From positions 1-51,694 of the forward strand of contig CAZFAA010000005.1 of assembly GCA_964516605.1 (NCBI GenBank): DNA of 51,694 bases, in the 5' to 3' direction. The notes beneath the pieces are model-generated. The model was not told the origin of the DNA. It saw only the letters and a list, made by a program, of their open reading frames with translations, and searched no databases. Every line of letters begins with the position of its first letter. Position 1 is the first letter of the stretch. The position numbers were made by a program, and so were the translations under genes. Of this stretch, positions 8,721 through 17,816 are shown one piece after another. This stretch comes from GCA-2732805 sp964516605. GTDB taxonomy: Bacteria > Pseudomonadota > Gammaproteobacteria > Coxiellales > Coxiellaceae.

Positions 8721-11700
8721 TTAGTTTTTAGCAATCTTAAGATGTTTCCACGGACCTGTCACGCTATATGTCGATGCTGAAATCTTATTGATTTCTTGAC
8801 CCACTAATTTATTTGCCATCCACACGACCGCTCCTGCCAATGGACCACCAAATATTCCAGCAATCGCTGGAAAACTGGATGTTAATTGTGGTACGACATA
8901 CAGTGTCATATTCGACGTATGATCGCTTAAATTTAACTGACCTTGCGCCTTAATCTTCACGACCGGTCCTGATACATTAACCACTTTAGCTGTAGCAATA
9001 CCTTGATTTAAAAACAGTTGCCCATTAAAGACATCGAACCACATACCTTTTTGCGTAACGTCTTTAAAATGTGTTTCAAGACGTTTAAAAAGAGCATCAA
9101 CGCTCAGTAGATTCAATAATTGCCCGACACCAATTTCAGATGCTGTTTTGCGATTCATCACCAAGAGACTACCATTTTTAAAATAAAATGTGATCACACC
9201 ATCAGCACGATGCCAATCGATGTGCGTAGGCTTACCATACCAATGCAATGAAAAATGAGCATAACCCTTACCACCTAAAATAGAGTCTTTTTCCCAAGGA
9301 CTGATCAATTGGCCTAAATCCTTTGTATTTAATGCACCTGACCATCCTGTCTGTTGTTCTACGCCTGTATTTTTCCACCAGCCGTGTGTATTCAAGTAAC
9401 CGTCTTGCGATTGCACACTTAAATTTTTTATAAGCAGTCCATCAGCTACATGCTCTGTTAACAAGTACACTGAACTGTAAGACTGTTCATCCAACTTAAA
9501 ATGAGCAATGTTCATTTTTAATGGTGGTAGCACAGCTGGGTTCACATCGAAAGAAGATTGATTACTCGGCTTTTCTAAATATAACCGCTTAAAATCTGCT
9601 ACCCATTGTTGATTCGGTATTTTTGGAATGAGCACAGATCCATCCATTTTGCTGTTAATGACATCAATCTTAAAAGCCTGCGCTATGGGTTGGATCGTTA
9701 AAAATAGATCTTTAAAAAATGCATGATACGCTTTCAAGATACCAATGTGTAAAGAAACCAAACGAACTCGTGGATTGTTCAACGTAACCTGGTTACGCTG
9801 CGCACTGAATAAAGGGCTTAAAAATTTTTGCCACGACAAGCAATCTAATTCAGCTAAATACCCTTGAATAATCAATCCTGGTGTTGGTAAATACACCGCT
9901 TGATCTGTACCTAACTGAATGTTGCCTGATCTGAATTTGAAACCGTTTAATACCTTATCATAAATTAAAGCCAAGGACGCTAAGTTCGCATAATCAATAC
10001 GCAGATACAATGGCTTTTTATCACGTAAAGTGACATCTAATTTAAAATTGCGTGTATCACTTACCTTTTTAGCAAAAGGTGGCGGCAAGCCTTGTGACGC
10101 AACGCCAAATAAGTCAGTTGAAATATGCAAATCATTGCCCTCAGTATCTGGGCTGTGTAGAACCAAATCAGCTGCAAAAACAGAGCTGCCTTTAAAAAAC
10201 TGCGCAAGAGGCAATGGAAAATGTTCACTGATGTCTGCAACAGATAACCTACTTTGTGTATTAAATTCCATTATCGAACTGTTAGGTTTTGTAACCGTTT
10301 TGATTTTTATGTGCATAGGTTTTCCAAACAATAATGCCTGTAACCCGCGCCCATCATCATTGAGCTCCTTATCATGAAATGCAACCGTGCCATTAATATG
10401 GGTCAAAGCTAAATTCCAGCGTGGCATATCCAACGCCCCATCATGCGTTGCAATTGTTCCAAACGTTGTCACTGCGGTTAAGGATCTCTTATGTAAAGGC
10501 AACTGTAATGTCATGTTCAGATCCATCGGGCCACTAAACTGTAATGGCGCAATCGTTTTAGCCAAATGCATGGGCGATCGCTCTATATACTGCCAACCCT
10601 GCTTTAGATCAGATTGGGTATGCAGCGTTACCTTTAAAATGGCCGCTTTTTTTAAAGGCAAACTTAATGTGAACCGATCAATGGTATTTCCTACCGACTC
10701 CAAATGCTGACTGAAGGCTGTGAGCACTCTATTATGCACCACTATATTAATATCCGCATTTTGCACAACAGGCCAATGTGGCGCGTACGATAGCACTAAA
10801 TGATTTAAGTGCGCGCTCATATCAAATTGATTCGTCGCATTAGCTACTAGAGATCCACGGTATGAAAACGTGCCCTGATTCAAACTGCCTGCAATAAAGG
10901 CTTGTTGCGCCCATGCCAATACACTCGGATCGACTTTTTGTGGCAGTAAAGCAGAGATATTTCGTAAATCCGCTACACCAAAATTTCCTAAGCATTCGAT
11001 AGAAATAGGATTTTGCCGATACCGTGTCACATTCAACAACGCATTCAAGGTCACAACACGATTGTCTATTTTAATTTTTGATGCTCTGATATTCCACTCT
11101 TGCATAGAATGAAAATACGCCACATCCGCCGCTACATGTCCTATAAAAATAGGGTGTTTGAATAATGCAGGATGATCAATTACTCCAGTTTTATTATCCA
11201 AGTGAATGGTGTTGTGATGATCACTGCGACTCCATTCGATAGCACCTTGCGCATTGCGAAGATCTATTTTACTTATTTGAAAGCGATGGATGGCATACTC
11301 CACCTGACTGTGTTTAAGTTTGCCCTGGGCAAAAGACAGCCATGCTTTAAAACTGCCTTGCACAGCTTGAATAGCGTATGGATTCAATTGAGGCAGAAAT
11401 GCTTTTAAAAAACTTAGCTGATTGCCTGATATATTGTTCACGACGACATACACATCCGTGTCGGCTTTTTTTAAATTTTCACGACCACCTGTCATATCAG
11501 CAATAATTTTAATCTGTGTATTCGTGGTACCGAGCCAATCAAAGGTTGTAGCAAAATGGTGTCCAAAAAAATTATTGCGTATGCGCAGCGTCAAATTCTT
11601 TAATGCAAGCTCACGACGTTCACCTGTAGGAAATTCAAATTGACCATAAAGAGTAATGTGTTTCAGCGTAATATCAGATTGTGTTAACAACCAGTTCAGA

Positions 11701-12149
11701 GCTGATTGAACAGCTTGTGGATGTGACGCATGATCATGCTGCGTTAATAAACCTGAAAATTGCCCAACTTTATCACGCCGAAACTGTAATGTTGCTCCAT
11801 CTACAACCAATCGCTTGCACATCAACTGCCAATGTGCCAGGCTGCTCAATAAATTTATTTGCAACGTCATGTGTTGAATCGTAAGCAAAGTATCGTGTAC
11901 TGAGCGATCCATAATACGCACCTGACTCAGATAAAAACACGGTTGCAAGCCATACCAACCTGTAGTCACTTGACCAATAACCACCGGTGAATGCGCTAAT
12001 TTTGATGTAACCCGTTCAACGTAAGCATGCTGGCCTAAGGTGGGCAAGAACAGGCGCAGCACAGTCATCCCCATCGCAAAAAAAATAATAAATGCGATAC
12101 TGAGAATTAAGAGAGTGTGCCATATCCGTCTTAACACACTTTTAACCAT
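8721..12149 (-). CDS. yhdP: YhdP-family AsmA-like envelope protein
   Basis: Large protein (1142 residues) with one N-terminal membrane helix (residues about 13-33, LLILSIAFIIFFAMGMTVL) and a long beta-rich periplasmic body. The C-terminal AsmA-like part contains GWSGALNTKDLGQLISPWEK and later LTSSFPAIAGIFGGPLAGA. YhdP, TamB and YdbH form bridges thought to move phospholipids to the outer membrane. Position between mreD and tldD is the conserved gammaproteobacterial order. The gene starts 2 nt after mreD ends, so it is co-transcribed with the cell-shape genes. The rng gene often found between mreD and yhdP is absent. Confidence 0.93.
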   Translation of the reverse strand: MVKSVLRRIWHTLLILSIAFIIFFAMGMTVLRLFLPTLGQHAYVERVTSKLAHSPVVIGQVTTGWYGLQPCFYLSQVRIMDRSVHDTLLTIQHMTLQINLLSSLAHWQLMCKRLVVDGATLQFRRDKVGQFSGLLTQHDHASHPQAVQSALNWLLTQSDITLKHITLYGQFEFPTGERRELALKNLTLRIRNNFFGHHFATTFDWLGTTNTQIKIIADMTGGRENLKKADTDVYVVVNNISGNQLSFLKAFLPQLNPYAIQAVQGSFKAWLSFAQGKLKHSQVEYAIHRFQISKIDLRNAQGAIEWSRSDHHNTIHLDNKTGVIDHPALFKHPIFIGHVAADVAYFHSMQEWNIRASKIKIDNRVVTLNALLNVTRYRQNPISIECLGNFGVADLRNISALLPQKVDPSVLAWAQQAFIAGSLNQGTFSYRGSLVANATNQFDMSAHLNHLVLSYAPHWPVVQNADINIVVHNRVLTAFSQHLESVGNTIDRFTLSLPLKKAAILKVTLHTQSDLKQGWQYIERSPMHLAKTIAPLQFSGPMDLNMTLQLPLHKRSLTAVTTFGTIATHDGALDMPRWNLALTHINGTVAFHDKELNDDGRGLQALLFGKPMHIKIKTVTKPNSSIMEFNTQSRLSVADISEHFPLPLAQFFKGSSVFAADLVLHSPDTEGNDLHISTDLFGVASQGLPPPFAKKVSDTRNFKLDVTLRDKKPLYLRIDYANLASLALIYDKVLNGFKFRSGNIQLGTDQAVYLPTPGLIIQGYLAELDCLSWQKFLSPLFSAQRNQVTLNNPRVRLVSLHIGILKAYHAFFKDLFLTIQPIAQAFKIDVINSKMDGSVLIPKIPNQQWVADFKRLYLEKPSNQSSFDVNPAVLPPLKMNIAHFKLDEQSYSSVYLLTEHVADGLLIKNLSVQSQDGYLNTHGWWKNTGVEQQTGWSGALNTKDLGQLISPWEKDSILGGKGYAHFSLHWYGKPTHIDWHRADGVITFYFKNGSLLVMNRKTASEIGVGQLLNLLSVDALFKRLETHFKDVTQKGMWFDVFNGQLFLNQGIATAKVVNVSGPVVKIKAQGQLNLSDHTSNMTLYVVPQLTSSFPAIAGIFGGPLAGAVVWMANKLVGQEINKISASTYSVTGPWKHLKIAKN

Positions 12150-12151
12150 CG

Positions 12152-12661
12152 TTAACGCCCAAAATGCGTAAGTCTGTAATCATGCTTAGGCCGTGCTTCT
12201 CGACACAAAAAGTATAACCAAGGCCAAATTATCATGTCCGCTAAGACAGGCAACATAATGTGCCAATTCACGATATGCACGCCGGTGAATTTCAGAAAAA
12301 TAAGTTGTAGTCCAATATTGAGTGTTCCTGCTAAACCCACACCCAGGACTTGCTGCCACAAAGGTATTGCTTGAATAACACGTAAAAAATGCTGAATAAA
12401 ATAAGCAAACACAACAAATATAAATGCATGCTCTCCTAGAATATTCCCCAACAATAAATCAACATACAAACCTATGAACCAAGCAATCGTAGGGCCAATT
12501 TTGCGAGGAGTATGTATTAGCCAAAATAACAATACAACAAAAACCCATTGCGGCTTCATATAGTCCATTGATGTTGGCTGAGGTAACACCATAAAAATAA
12601 ACGCAGCTAAAAAAGTCACAACAATAAATATATTTTCCTTAAAATGGTGGTTAACAATCAT
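12152..12661 (-). CDS. mreD: Rod-shape-determining membrane protein MreD
   Basis: Inner-membrane protein of 169 residues with about five to six hydrophobic segments (for example FIVVTFLAAFIFMVLPQP near the start and WVFVVLLFWLIHTP). The start overlaps the mreC stop by 4 nt (ATGA) and its stop lies 2 nt before yhdP. MreD is a poorly conserved component of the elongasome that links MreC and MreB to peptidoglycan synthesis. Identification rests on size, hydropathy and position. Confidence 0.9.
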   Translation of the reverse strand: MIVNHHFKENIFIVVTFLAAFIFMVLPQPTSMDYMKPQWVFVVLLFWLIHTPRKIGPTIAWFIGLYVDLLLGNILGEHAFIFVVFAYFIQHFLRVIQAIPLWQQVLGVGLAGTLNIGLQLIFLKFTGVHIVNWHIMLPVLADMIIWPWLYFLCREARPKHDYRLTHFGR

Positions 12662-13554
12662 GTGTTCGCAGCCTTAGGTGATGGAATGGGAAGATTTTGT
12701 TGTAACAGTTGCTCTACTTGATTACGCAGCTTCAGCTGGCCTGGCCACACTAATAAAACACGTTGTGTTTGGTCCAAATGTGCAGAAGGAAGTACCTGAA
12801 CTTGTAAAAACTGCTGCCCGACTTCTTGCATGACAGACGTCACCACACCAACAGGGTAACCTTGTGGGAAATGTTGGTCAAATCCTGATGTAACAAATAA
12901 ATCACCGCGTTTAATATCTGCCAAGACTGGAACATTCACTAATTTCAAAAATTGATTATCGCCTGTACCCACTACCACAGCGCGAATACCATTACGATAA
13001 TCTTGCACAGGAATCGCAGAACGTGAATCGGTTACGAGCAACACTTTACTGGTATTAGGCGCAACATTAATCACTTGCCCCATCACACCATAAGCATCAA
13101 ATACAGGCTGACCGATATATACTTTATCATCCAGCCCCTTATCTAAAATGAGCTGGTGCAAACTTGGATCTAACGAAATAGCGAGCAATCTTGCTAATTT
13201 TACCTGACCTGTCACATTACCCGCAGAACTCAATAACTCTTGTAACTGAGTATTTTCACGTTGCAGCTCTATCAAATGCTGCACTTGCGATTGCAAGATG
13301 ATTTCTTTAGTGCGCAACTGGTCATTTTCTTCAACAAGATTTTTCTGCAAAGTAATACCTTGCATCAATTGATTGATCCAATTAATGGGACGATCGACAA
13401 TGAGACGTATTGGTGTTACCAACTGTTCTGCTTGTTCACGCAACTGATGAAAACGTACGTTATGAAAATCAGACACGGCAAAAACAAGCGCAAGAATAGC
13501 TAGTATAAAGACACGAAGCCCAAAAGTTGGGGCTGTTTTGAATATATCGCGAAT
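12658..13554 (-). CDS. mreC: Rod-shape-determining protein MreC, probable AUU start
   Basis: Periplasmic elongasome scaffold anchored by one N-terminal helix, with a coiled coil (residues about 60-115) and beta domains (VAPNTSKVLLVTDSRSAIPV, GDLFVTSGFDQHFPQGYPVG). A GTG at 13476 would give a protein with no membrane anchor. The same frame is open further upstream and reads IRDIFKTAPTFGLRVFILA, the usual MreC N-terminus with its helix. The only plausible initiator there is ATT at 13554, placed 8 nt after a strong GGAGG site; no ATG, GTG or TTG precedes it in frame before a stop. The result is about 298 residues, a normal length. An ATG in another frame directly abutting the GGAGG gives only a short peptide. 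Confidence 0.85.
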   Translation of the reverse strand: MRDIFKTAPTFGLRVFILAILALVFAVSDFHNVRFHQLREQAEQLVTPIRLIVDRPINWINQLMQGITLQKNLVEENDQLRTKEIILQSQVQHLIELQRENTQLQELLSSAGNVTGQVKLARLLAISLDPSLHQLILDKGLDDKVYIGQPVFDAYGVMGQVINVAPNTSKVLLVTDSRSAIPVQDYRNGIRAVVVGTGDNQFLKLVNVPVLADIKRGDLFVTSGFDQHFPQGYPVGVVTSVMQEVGQQFLQVQVLPSAHLDQTQRVLLVWPGQLKLRNQVEQLLQQNLPIPSPKAANT

Positions 13555-13621
13555 GGAAGCATCCTCCGTGTTGTTCGCGAATTATATAGGACTTTTAGTA
13601 AGCGGTAAACGGTAAGCGTAA

Positions 13622-13659
13622 GAGCGGGAACCGAGAGCCGAGAATCGGCTCCCGTTCTT
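13622..13659. other. Hairpin between mreB and mreC
   Basis: GAGCCGA (13635-13641) and TCGGCTC (13645-13651) form a perfect 7-bp stem with a GAA loop, and the flanks (GAGCGGG and CCCGTTC) extend it imperfectly. It lies right after the mreB stop in the mreB-mreC mRNA and has no T-run on the downstream minus-strand side. An mRNA-processing or protective hairpin, or partial attenuator, is more likely than a full terminator. Confidence 0.45.
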
Positions 13660-13660
13660 A

Positions 13661-14698
13661 TTAATCTTTAACAAGGAAATCGCCACCTATTTTCATCAGC
13701 TCCAGCGCACGTCCGCCACCACGAGCTACGCAAGTCAACGGGTCATCGGCCACAATCACCGGCAATCCTGTCTCTTCCATTAACAAACGATCCAAATCTT
13801 TAAGTAACGCGCCGCCTCCAGTTAATACCATACCGCGCTCAGCAATATCCGCCGCCAACTCAGGTGGTGCTTGTTCAAGAGCGGCTCTAACCGCACCAAC
13901 AATACCGGATAAAGGCTCTTGCAACGCTTCCAATATTTCATTGCTATTAAGCACAAAGCTGCGTGGCACACCTTCTGCTAAGTTACGACCACGCACTTCA
14001 ATCTCTTTCACTTCACTATTCGGGAAAGCAGTTCCAATATCTTGTTTAATACGTTCAGCCGTGGTTTCACCAATCAAACTGCCGTAATTGCGTCGCACAT
14101 AACTGATAATCGCTTCATCAAAACGATCACCACCGATACGAACAGATTGGGAATACACAATACCACTCAATGAGATAATCGCGACTTCAGTAGTACCACC
14201 ACCCACGTCAACCACCATCGAACCACTCGCCTCTTCAACCGGTAGCCCAGCTCCCATGGCTGCCGCCATCGGCTCTTCAATTAGATACACTTCGCGCGCA
14301 CCAGCCCCCAATGCCGATTCTTTGATCGCACGACGCTCTACTTGAGTTGACCCACAGGGCACACAAATCAACACGCGAGGACTGGGGCGTAAAAACTTAG
14401 TCTCATGCACTTTGTGAATAAAGTGCTGCAACATTTTCTCAGTTACTTCAAAGTCAGCAATCACACCGTCCTTAAGCGGACGCGTTGCCTTCATATTGCC
14501 AGGCGTACGACCGAGCATGCGCTTGGCTTCAATACCAACTGCCACCACACGGTTTTGACCTGTAGCATCCTGACGAATCGCCACTACAGACGGCTCCGCC
14601 AATACAATACCTTTCTCACGCATGTAGATCAGCGTGTTCGCTGTTCCTAAATCAATTGATATATCCGTTGAAAACAGCCCGCGCAATTTCTTAAACAT
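13661..14698 (-). CDS. mreB: Actin-like cell-shape protein MreB
   Basis: MreB, 345 residues, the cytoplasmic actin homologue that guides lateral wall synthesis. Family motifs are clear: DLGTANTLIY (phosphate 1), the VIADFEVTEKML region, LICVPCGSTQVERRAI, LIEEPMAAAMGAGLPV, VDVGGGTTEVAIISL (phosphate 2) and GMVLTGGGALLKDLDRLL. It leads the mreB-mreC-mreD-yhdP-tldD run. About 105 nt with a hairpin separate it from mreC. The 177-nt gap upstream, after the Maf gene, is the likely place for its promoter, but I see no clear hexamers. Confidence 0.98.
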   Translation of the reverse strand: MFKKLRGLFSTDISIDLGTANTLIYMREKGIVLAEPSVVAIRQDATGQNRVVAVGIEAKRMLGRTPGNMKATRPLKDGVIADFEVTEKMLQHFIHKVHETKFLRPSPRVLICVPCGSTQVERRAIKESALGAGAREVYLIEEPMAAAMGAGLPVEEASGSMVVDVGGGTTEVAIISLSGIVYSQSVRIGGDRFDEAIISYVRRNYGSLIGETTAERIKQDIGTAFPNSEVKEIEVRGRNLAEGVPRSFVLNSNEILEALQEPLSGIVGAVRAALEQAPPELAADIAERGMVLTGGGALLKDLDRLLMEETGLPVIVADDPLTCVARGGGRALELMKIGGDFLVKD

Positions 14699-14875
14699 AA
14701 GTCTATCTCATCTGTAATTCTTTGAGGAAATGGCATACTCTAACTGAAATTCCTAAAAAATGCGAGTATTAACAACAGACCCCGATGGGAATTATTGTGG
14801 CGTTGCAACGAGAAAGCCTGGAAGATATTTGTGCAGCATCATGTTTATTCGCCACTGACGATACAAGCAAGTCAC

Positions 14876-15484
14876 TCAGTTTGAATCAAACAATGAAAAA
14901 CCATCTCGCTCCAGCATCCGTATCACTGCAATCAGTGGCAACCCAACCAAACTATTCGGATCATCTGCCTCCATTTTTTCAACGAGGGCAATGCCTAAGC
15001 CTTCTGCACGAATACTACCAGCGCACTGATAAGGGTGATCTTTTTCTAAATACGCTTCGATCATTGCATGGGATAATTTTTTAAAATGCACGGCTGTGCG
15101 AACAACTTCTTGCTGCATTAATTTTGTGTTGGAATTGTAAAGTGTCACACCTGAATAAAAATAAACAACATTCCCTGAAGCTGCTTGTAATTGCATAACG
15201 GCCGTTGCATGATTCTCAGGTTTGCTCATGATCTCACCCTTTAAAACACACACAGAATCACAGCCAATAATTAAAGGGTTATTGATCGTATTGGCAATAT
15301 CACAAGCTACTTTAAGCGCTTTTTCTTTAGATAAACGCAAGACGTGTTCTTCTACGCCCTCTCCTGCTAATACGATTTCCTCAATATCAGGCACCATCAC
15401 CTGATAAGGCACTTGTAGTTTATCCAAAATCATTTTGCGTGAAGGTGAAGACGATGCAAGAATTAACGTTAATCTATTTTTCAT
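14876..15484 (-). CDS. yceF: Maf-family nucleotide pyrophosphatase, YceF type
   Basis: 202 residues. Starts with the Maf signature LILASSSPSRKMILDKL and has GCDSVCVLKGEIMSKP, SGNVVYFYSGVTLYNS, CAGSIRAEGLGIAL and DPNSLVGLPLIAV, matching YceF (m7GTP pyrophosphatase) more closely than YhdE (dTTP/UTP). It hydrolyses non-canonical nucleotides to monophosphate and pyrophosphate. Many gammaproteobacteria carry yhdE near mreBCD and yceF near rpmF, so a YceF-like member upstream of mreB is somewhat unusual. Its stop lies 177 nt before mreB. Confidence 0.88.
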   Translation of the reverse strand: MKNRLTLILASSSPSRKMILDKLQVPYQVMVPDIEEIVLAGEGVEEHVLRLSKEKALKVACDIANTINNPLIIGCDSVCVLKGEIMSKPENHATAVMQLQAASGNVVYFYSGVTLYNSNTKLMQQEVVRTAVHFKKLSHAMIEAYLEKDHPYQCAGSIRAEGLGIALVEKMEADDPNSLVGLPLIAVIRMLERDGFSLFDSN

Positions 15485-15732
15485 TGATGATCTCTAGTTG
15501 TCAGTTGTCAAAAGGACCTTACCTATACCGCTCGCCATTGAAGATGCGAAATGAGAGATGGATAACTCGCGGTATTCTTTTATTGATGGCCACGCGTGGA
15601 ATAAATTCACACGGGGTACCACACTCCAGAGTGCAGGCGGGAAGAATATCGATCTCCCCTTGGAAACACCATCTCGCTTTTGAGACACTTCAACATGCTA
15701 GTCGCATCTTGAAGTGTAATGGGTATATAACA

Positions 15733-15766
15733 CACTCCTTCAGTTAATAAGCTAATTGAAGGAGTG
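15733..15766. terminator. Strong hairpin, probable terminator after the YajG-like gene
   Basis: CACTCCTTCA (15733-15742) pairs perfectly with TGAAGGAGTG (15757-15766), and the stem continues inward through GTTA/TAAT to a 6-nt loop. It lies just beyond the stop of the minus-strand lipoprotein gene (15788). The T-tract is poor (TGTTATATA). The rest of the gene-free stretch 15485-15787 shows no supported gene. Confidence 0.5.
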
Positions 15767-15787
15767 CGAGAGTCACTGTATCGCTAT

Positions 15788-16384
15788 TTATTTACCTAAT
15801 GAATAAATTAATGAACGAGATTGTTGTAATTGTTTTACCGCATTAGTAAGAGCGATATTAAATGCAGATCTCAATACGCCTTCGCCACCCCAAGCAGTCG
15901 ATACAGAACCATTGCCCACTATAATATCTTGCCATACTATCCTATGTTGCGCTTTATCATAAACACGAACATTTATCTGAATTTGAATACCAACTTGTGC
16001 TTTAAACATCCCTATTACGCTTTTTTGTTCCACATTTAGCAATTCACAATCAAAGAAATAATTTGAATTATTTTTAACTTGATAACCCATTTGTTGCAAA
16101 CCAGATGAAATAGCCTCTTGTGTTATAGCTGCCAAAGGTCGCTCTGCAAGTAATCCACCAGAAGTGGTTTCGTTGTACATATTTTGTTTGTGAATAATTA
16201 AGCGTGGATTATCAACCCCACGTTTATCTTCAACACTCACAGAAACTTTGGCAGGATAAGCTGCTTTTAATGCATTAGCGCTGTTAAAATGATAATTTAA
16301 CTTCATCGTATCATTTGTCATAGCACAACCTGCTAAAATAAGAATACTGCTTGAAACAGCTAGTAATTTTAATGCCGACCTCAT
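15788..16384 (-). CDS. YajG-like lipoprotein
   Basis: 198 residues with a lipoprotein signal peptide: charged start, hydrophobic run SSILILAG and lipobox LAGC with the modified Cys at residue 20. The next residue is Ala, so outer-membrane sorting is expected. The remainder (VSVSVEDKRGVDNPRLIIHK and VGIQIQINVRVYDKAQHRIVW) resembles the YajG family, whose function is unknown. GGAG lies 8 nt upstream of the ATG. A strong hairpin follows the gene. In enterobacteria yajG precedes ampG, but here neighbours differ, so the assignment is by sequence character only. Confidence 0.7.
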   Translation of the reverse strand: MRSALKLLAVSSSILILAGCAMTNDTMKLNYHFNSANALKAAYPAKVSVSVEDKRGVDNPRLIIHKQNMYNETTSGGLLAERPLAAITQEAISSGLQQMGYQVKNNSNYFFDCELLNVEQKSVIGMFKAQVGIQIQINVRVYDKAQHRIVWQDIIVGNGSVSTAWGGEGVLRSAFNIALTNAVKQLQQSRSLIYSLGK

Positions 16385-16737
16385 TTTTAATCTCCAAAAT
16401 AATAAATGTGATTCCGTGTGTGCATGGTATCAAACGCCACTCTGATAGCAAGAGATAAAATAGGTTGTAAATCTTGTCTTATCATCCCTGCAATCCTGGC
16501 ATGGCATTCCCGAATTGCAAGGTTAAAATTTAACTATAAAAGGTGCCATAAGGGAAGAATGCTTTTTAGTTACTTGATTTATAAAGAATAAGTACTTTTA
16601 AGAAGGGTAATACTTGTTCAATTGAGTCAGTGTAACTCATTACCAGGCAAGAATCGCCGTGAACGACCCGGCGATTCTCAGTTTTTAACTGTTTGAAAAA
16701 GGCTGCTGATTTTGAGAATCGCCGCGACTGACACCTC
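16385..16737. other. Gene-free stretch with an inverted repeat
   Basis: No supported gene. AGAATCGCCG (16650-16659) and CGGCGATTCT (16669-16678) form a 10-bp stem with a 9-nt loop, followed on the plus strand by TTTTT at 16682-16686. A third copy of the half-sequence (GAGAATCGCCG) occurs near 16713. The hairpin marks the downstream edge of the toxin island and could end transcription, although no plus-strand gene leads into it. Confidence 0.4.
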
Positions 16738-17001
16738 TTACCTCTTACGTGCTAAAGCAACTTCGCCCATGCTTTGACCACCCTCGTGACTGTAATCATA
16801 TCCATAACCTTGCGTTTGTTGCAGTTTAGGTAAATGTGATACTGACTGCGCACGATCAAGCTGTAAGCGCTCTCCTACGCTCGTACCAATCATCTCTGCT
16901 GCCACCGTCCACACATCCACATGGTGGTGTTTACTATCTAATCCCGTAATCGTCGCATTCAGCCCAGCAAACAAGGCATCCGTTGTAGTACGTAATCCAT
17001 T
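16738..17001 (-). pseudogene. Truncated third copy of the RHS pretoxin region
   Basis: In the minus frame the sequence GLRTTTDALFAGLNATITGL runs to SMGEVALARKR and a stop. It parallels residues about 3900-3980 of the giant RHS protein (GLRITTDTVFAGINATITGL to SMGEVALART). Bases 16803-16959 are identical to 20767-20923, while the flanks diverge (GYGYDYSHEGGQ here against GYEYDHGSL). No toxin domain follows and there is no credible start. The frame is continuous with the stop of the gene at 17047. Probably the remnant of another allele of the toxin gene left by recombination. Confidence 0.8.
16803..16959 (-). repeat. 157-bp direct repeat, copy in the truncated pretoxin fragment
   Basis: Identical base for base to 20767-20923 inside the giant RHS gene (constant offset of 3964). 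It partly overlaps, in coordinates of the giant gene, the longer 389-bp repeat shared with the orphan cassette. Confidence 0.9.
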
Positions 17002-17046
17002 ATCATTACATAGCCTTTCTGAATATAATGCTAATATTTTACTATT

Positions 17047-17775
17047 TTATTTTCTTAAGATTTTTAAAACTGATTTTTGTTCATTTGATCCATTATAATC
17101 ATATGATAGTATAACTACCTTTCCGTTATGACCCATTGTTAGCTCCTTTGGAAACATTCTATCGTCGTTTCTTTTATCTACTTTAATATTTATAATATAT
17201 CGACCTAAATACATTTTGTAATAATTTATATTAGCAAAACCTCTTGTTTTAAAAGGCATCAGTGGAAATTTATCTATAGGTAAATTCTCTAGATAGCATA
17301 ATACAATGGGGTATTTGTATATATCAATTAATTGAGAGCTGCAAAATAAAGATTTTAGATTTTCTTCATGCTTAGACCCTATATCGACTTTTCTAAATTC
17401 TCCTCTAGTTGTAATAGATGCTCTCCATAAAATTGAATACAAAAACTTATGTATTAATTGATTCTGAATTTCTACTTCATAAATATCCATAAAATCATTC
17501 TGAAAACTACCATAGATTCTTTTTTTGTGCTTATTTTCTATCGGCCCTAGAAAAAAATCATACCCAGCTGTATCAAGACTTGAAAGTAGTCCGCCATCGC
17601 ATTTTCCACATAATATATTACTATCATAACTACCTTGTTTTATTCTTTGAGTGTACGGTAATTTTGAAGAATAAATTTTTCCATCAATTTCAAAAAATTG
17701 TTTCGGAATAATATGTGCATTGATTAAGTCATGAGAATTGCATAATCTACATTTATTAGCAGCAGTTAAAGTCAT
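17047..17775 (-). CDS. HNH-like zinc-motif protein of unknown role
   Basis: 242 residues. Near the N-terminus it has CRLC (residues 9-12), then HIIPKQFF and later CGKCDG (about residues 57-62), so paired CxxC motifs around a His-Ile-Ile-Pro. This is the layout of an accessory protein family annotated as HNH-endonuclease-like, often met in defence and mobile regions. The remainder is lysine-rich and unrecognised. The gene is AT-rich compared with the RHS core and follows the immunity-like gene by 41 nt. It could be a third cassette element, a nuclease, or an immunity protein whose toxin was lost. Function is not established. Confidence 0.6.
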   Translation of the reverse strand: MTLTAANKCRLCNSHDLINAHIIPKQFFEIDGKIYSSKLPYTQRIKQGSYDSNILCGKCDGGLLSSLDTAGYDFFLGPIENKHKKRIYGSFQNDFMDIYEVEIQNQLIHKFLYSILWRASITTRGEFRKVDIGSKHEENLKSLFCSSQLIDIYKYPIVLCYLENLPIDKFPLMPFKTRGFANINYYKMYLGRYIINIKVDKRNDDRMFPKELTMGHNGKVVILSYDYNGSNEQKSVLKILRK

Positions 17776-17816
17776 ATAAATTTTAGCCCTTATTGTATCA
17801 GAATCTATCCATCTAA

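Noticed and set aside
15494..15688. Minus-strand open frame of 64 codons between maf and the lipoprotein gene
   Set aside because: Composition looks random, no ribosome site, and the same stretch has competing frames on the other strand.
16650..16678. 10-bp inverted repeat at the edge of the toxin island as a transposon end
   Set aside because: No matching copy at the other edge of the island, no transposase gene and no target duplication were seen; a hairpin is the simpler reading.
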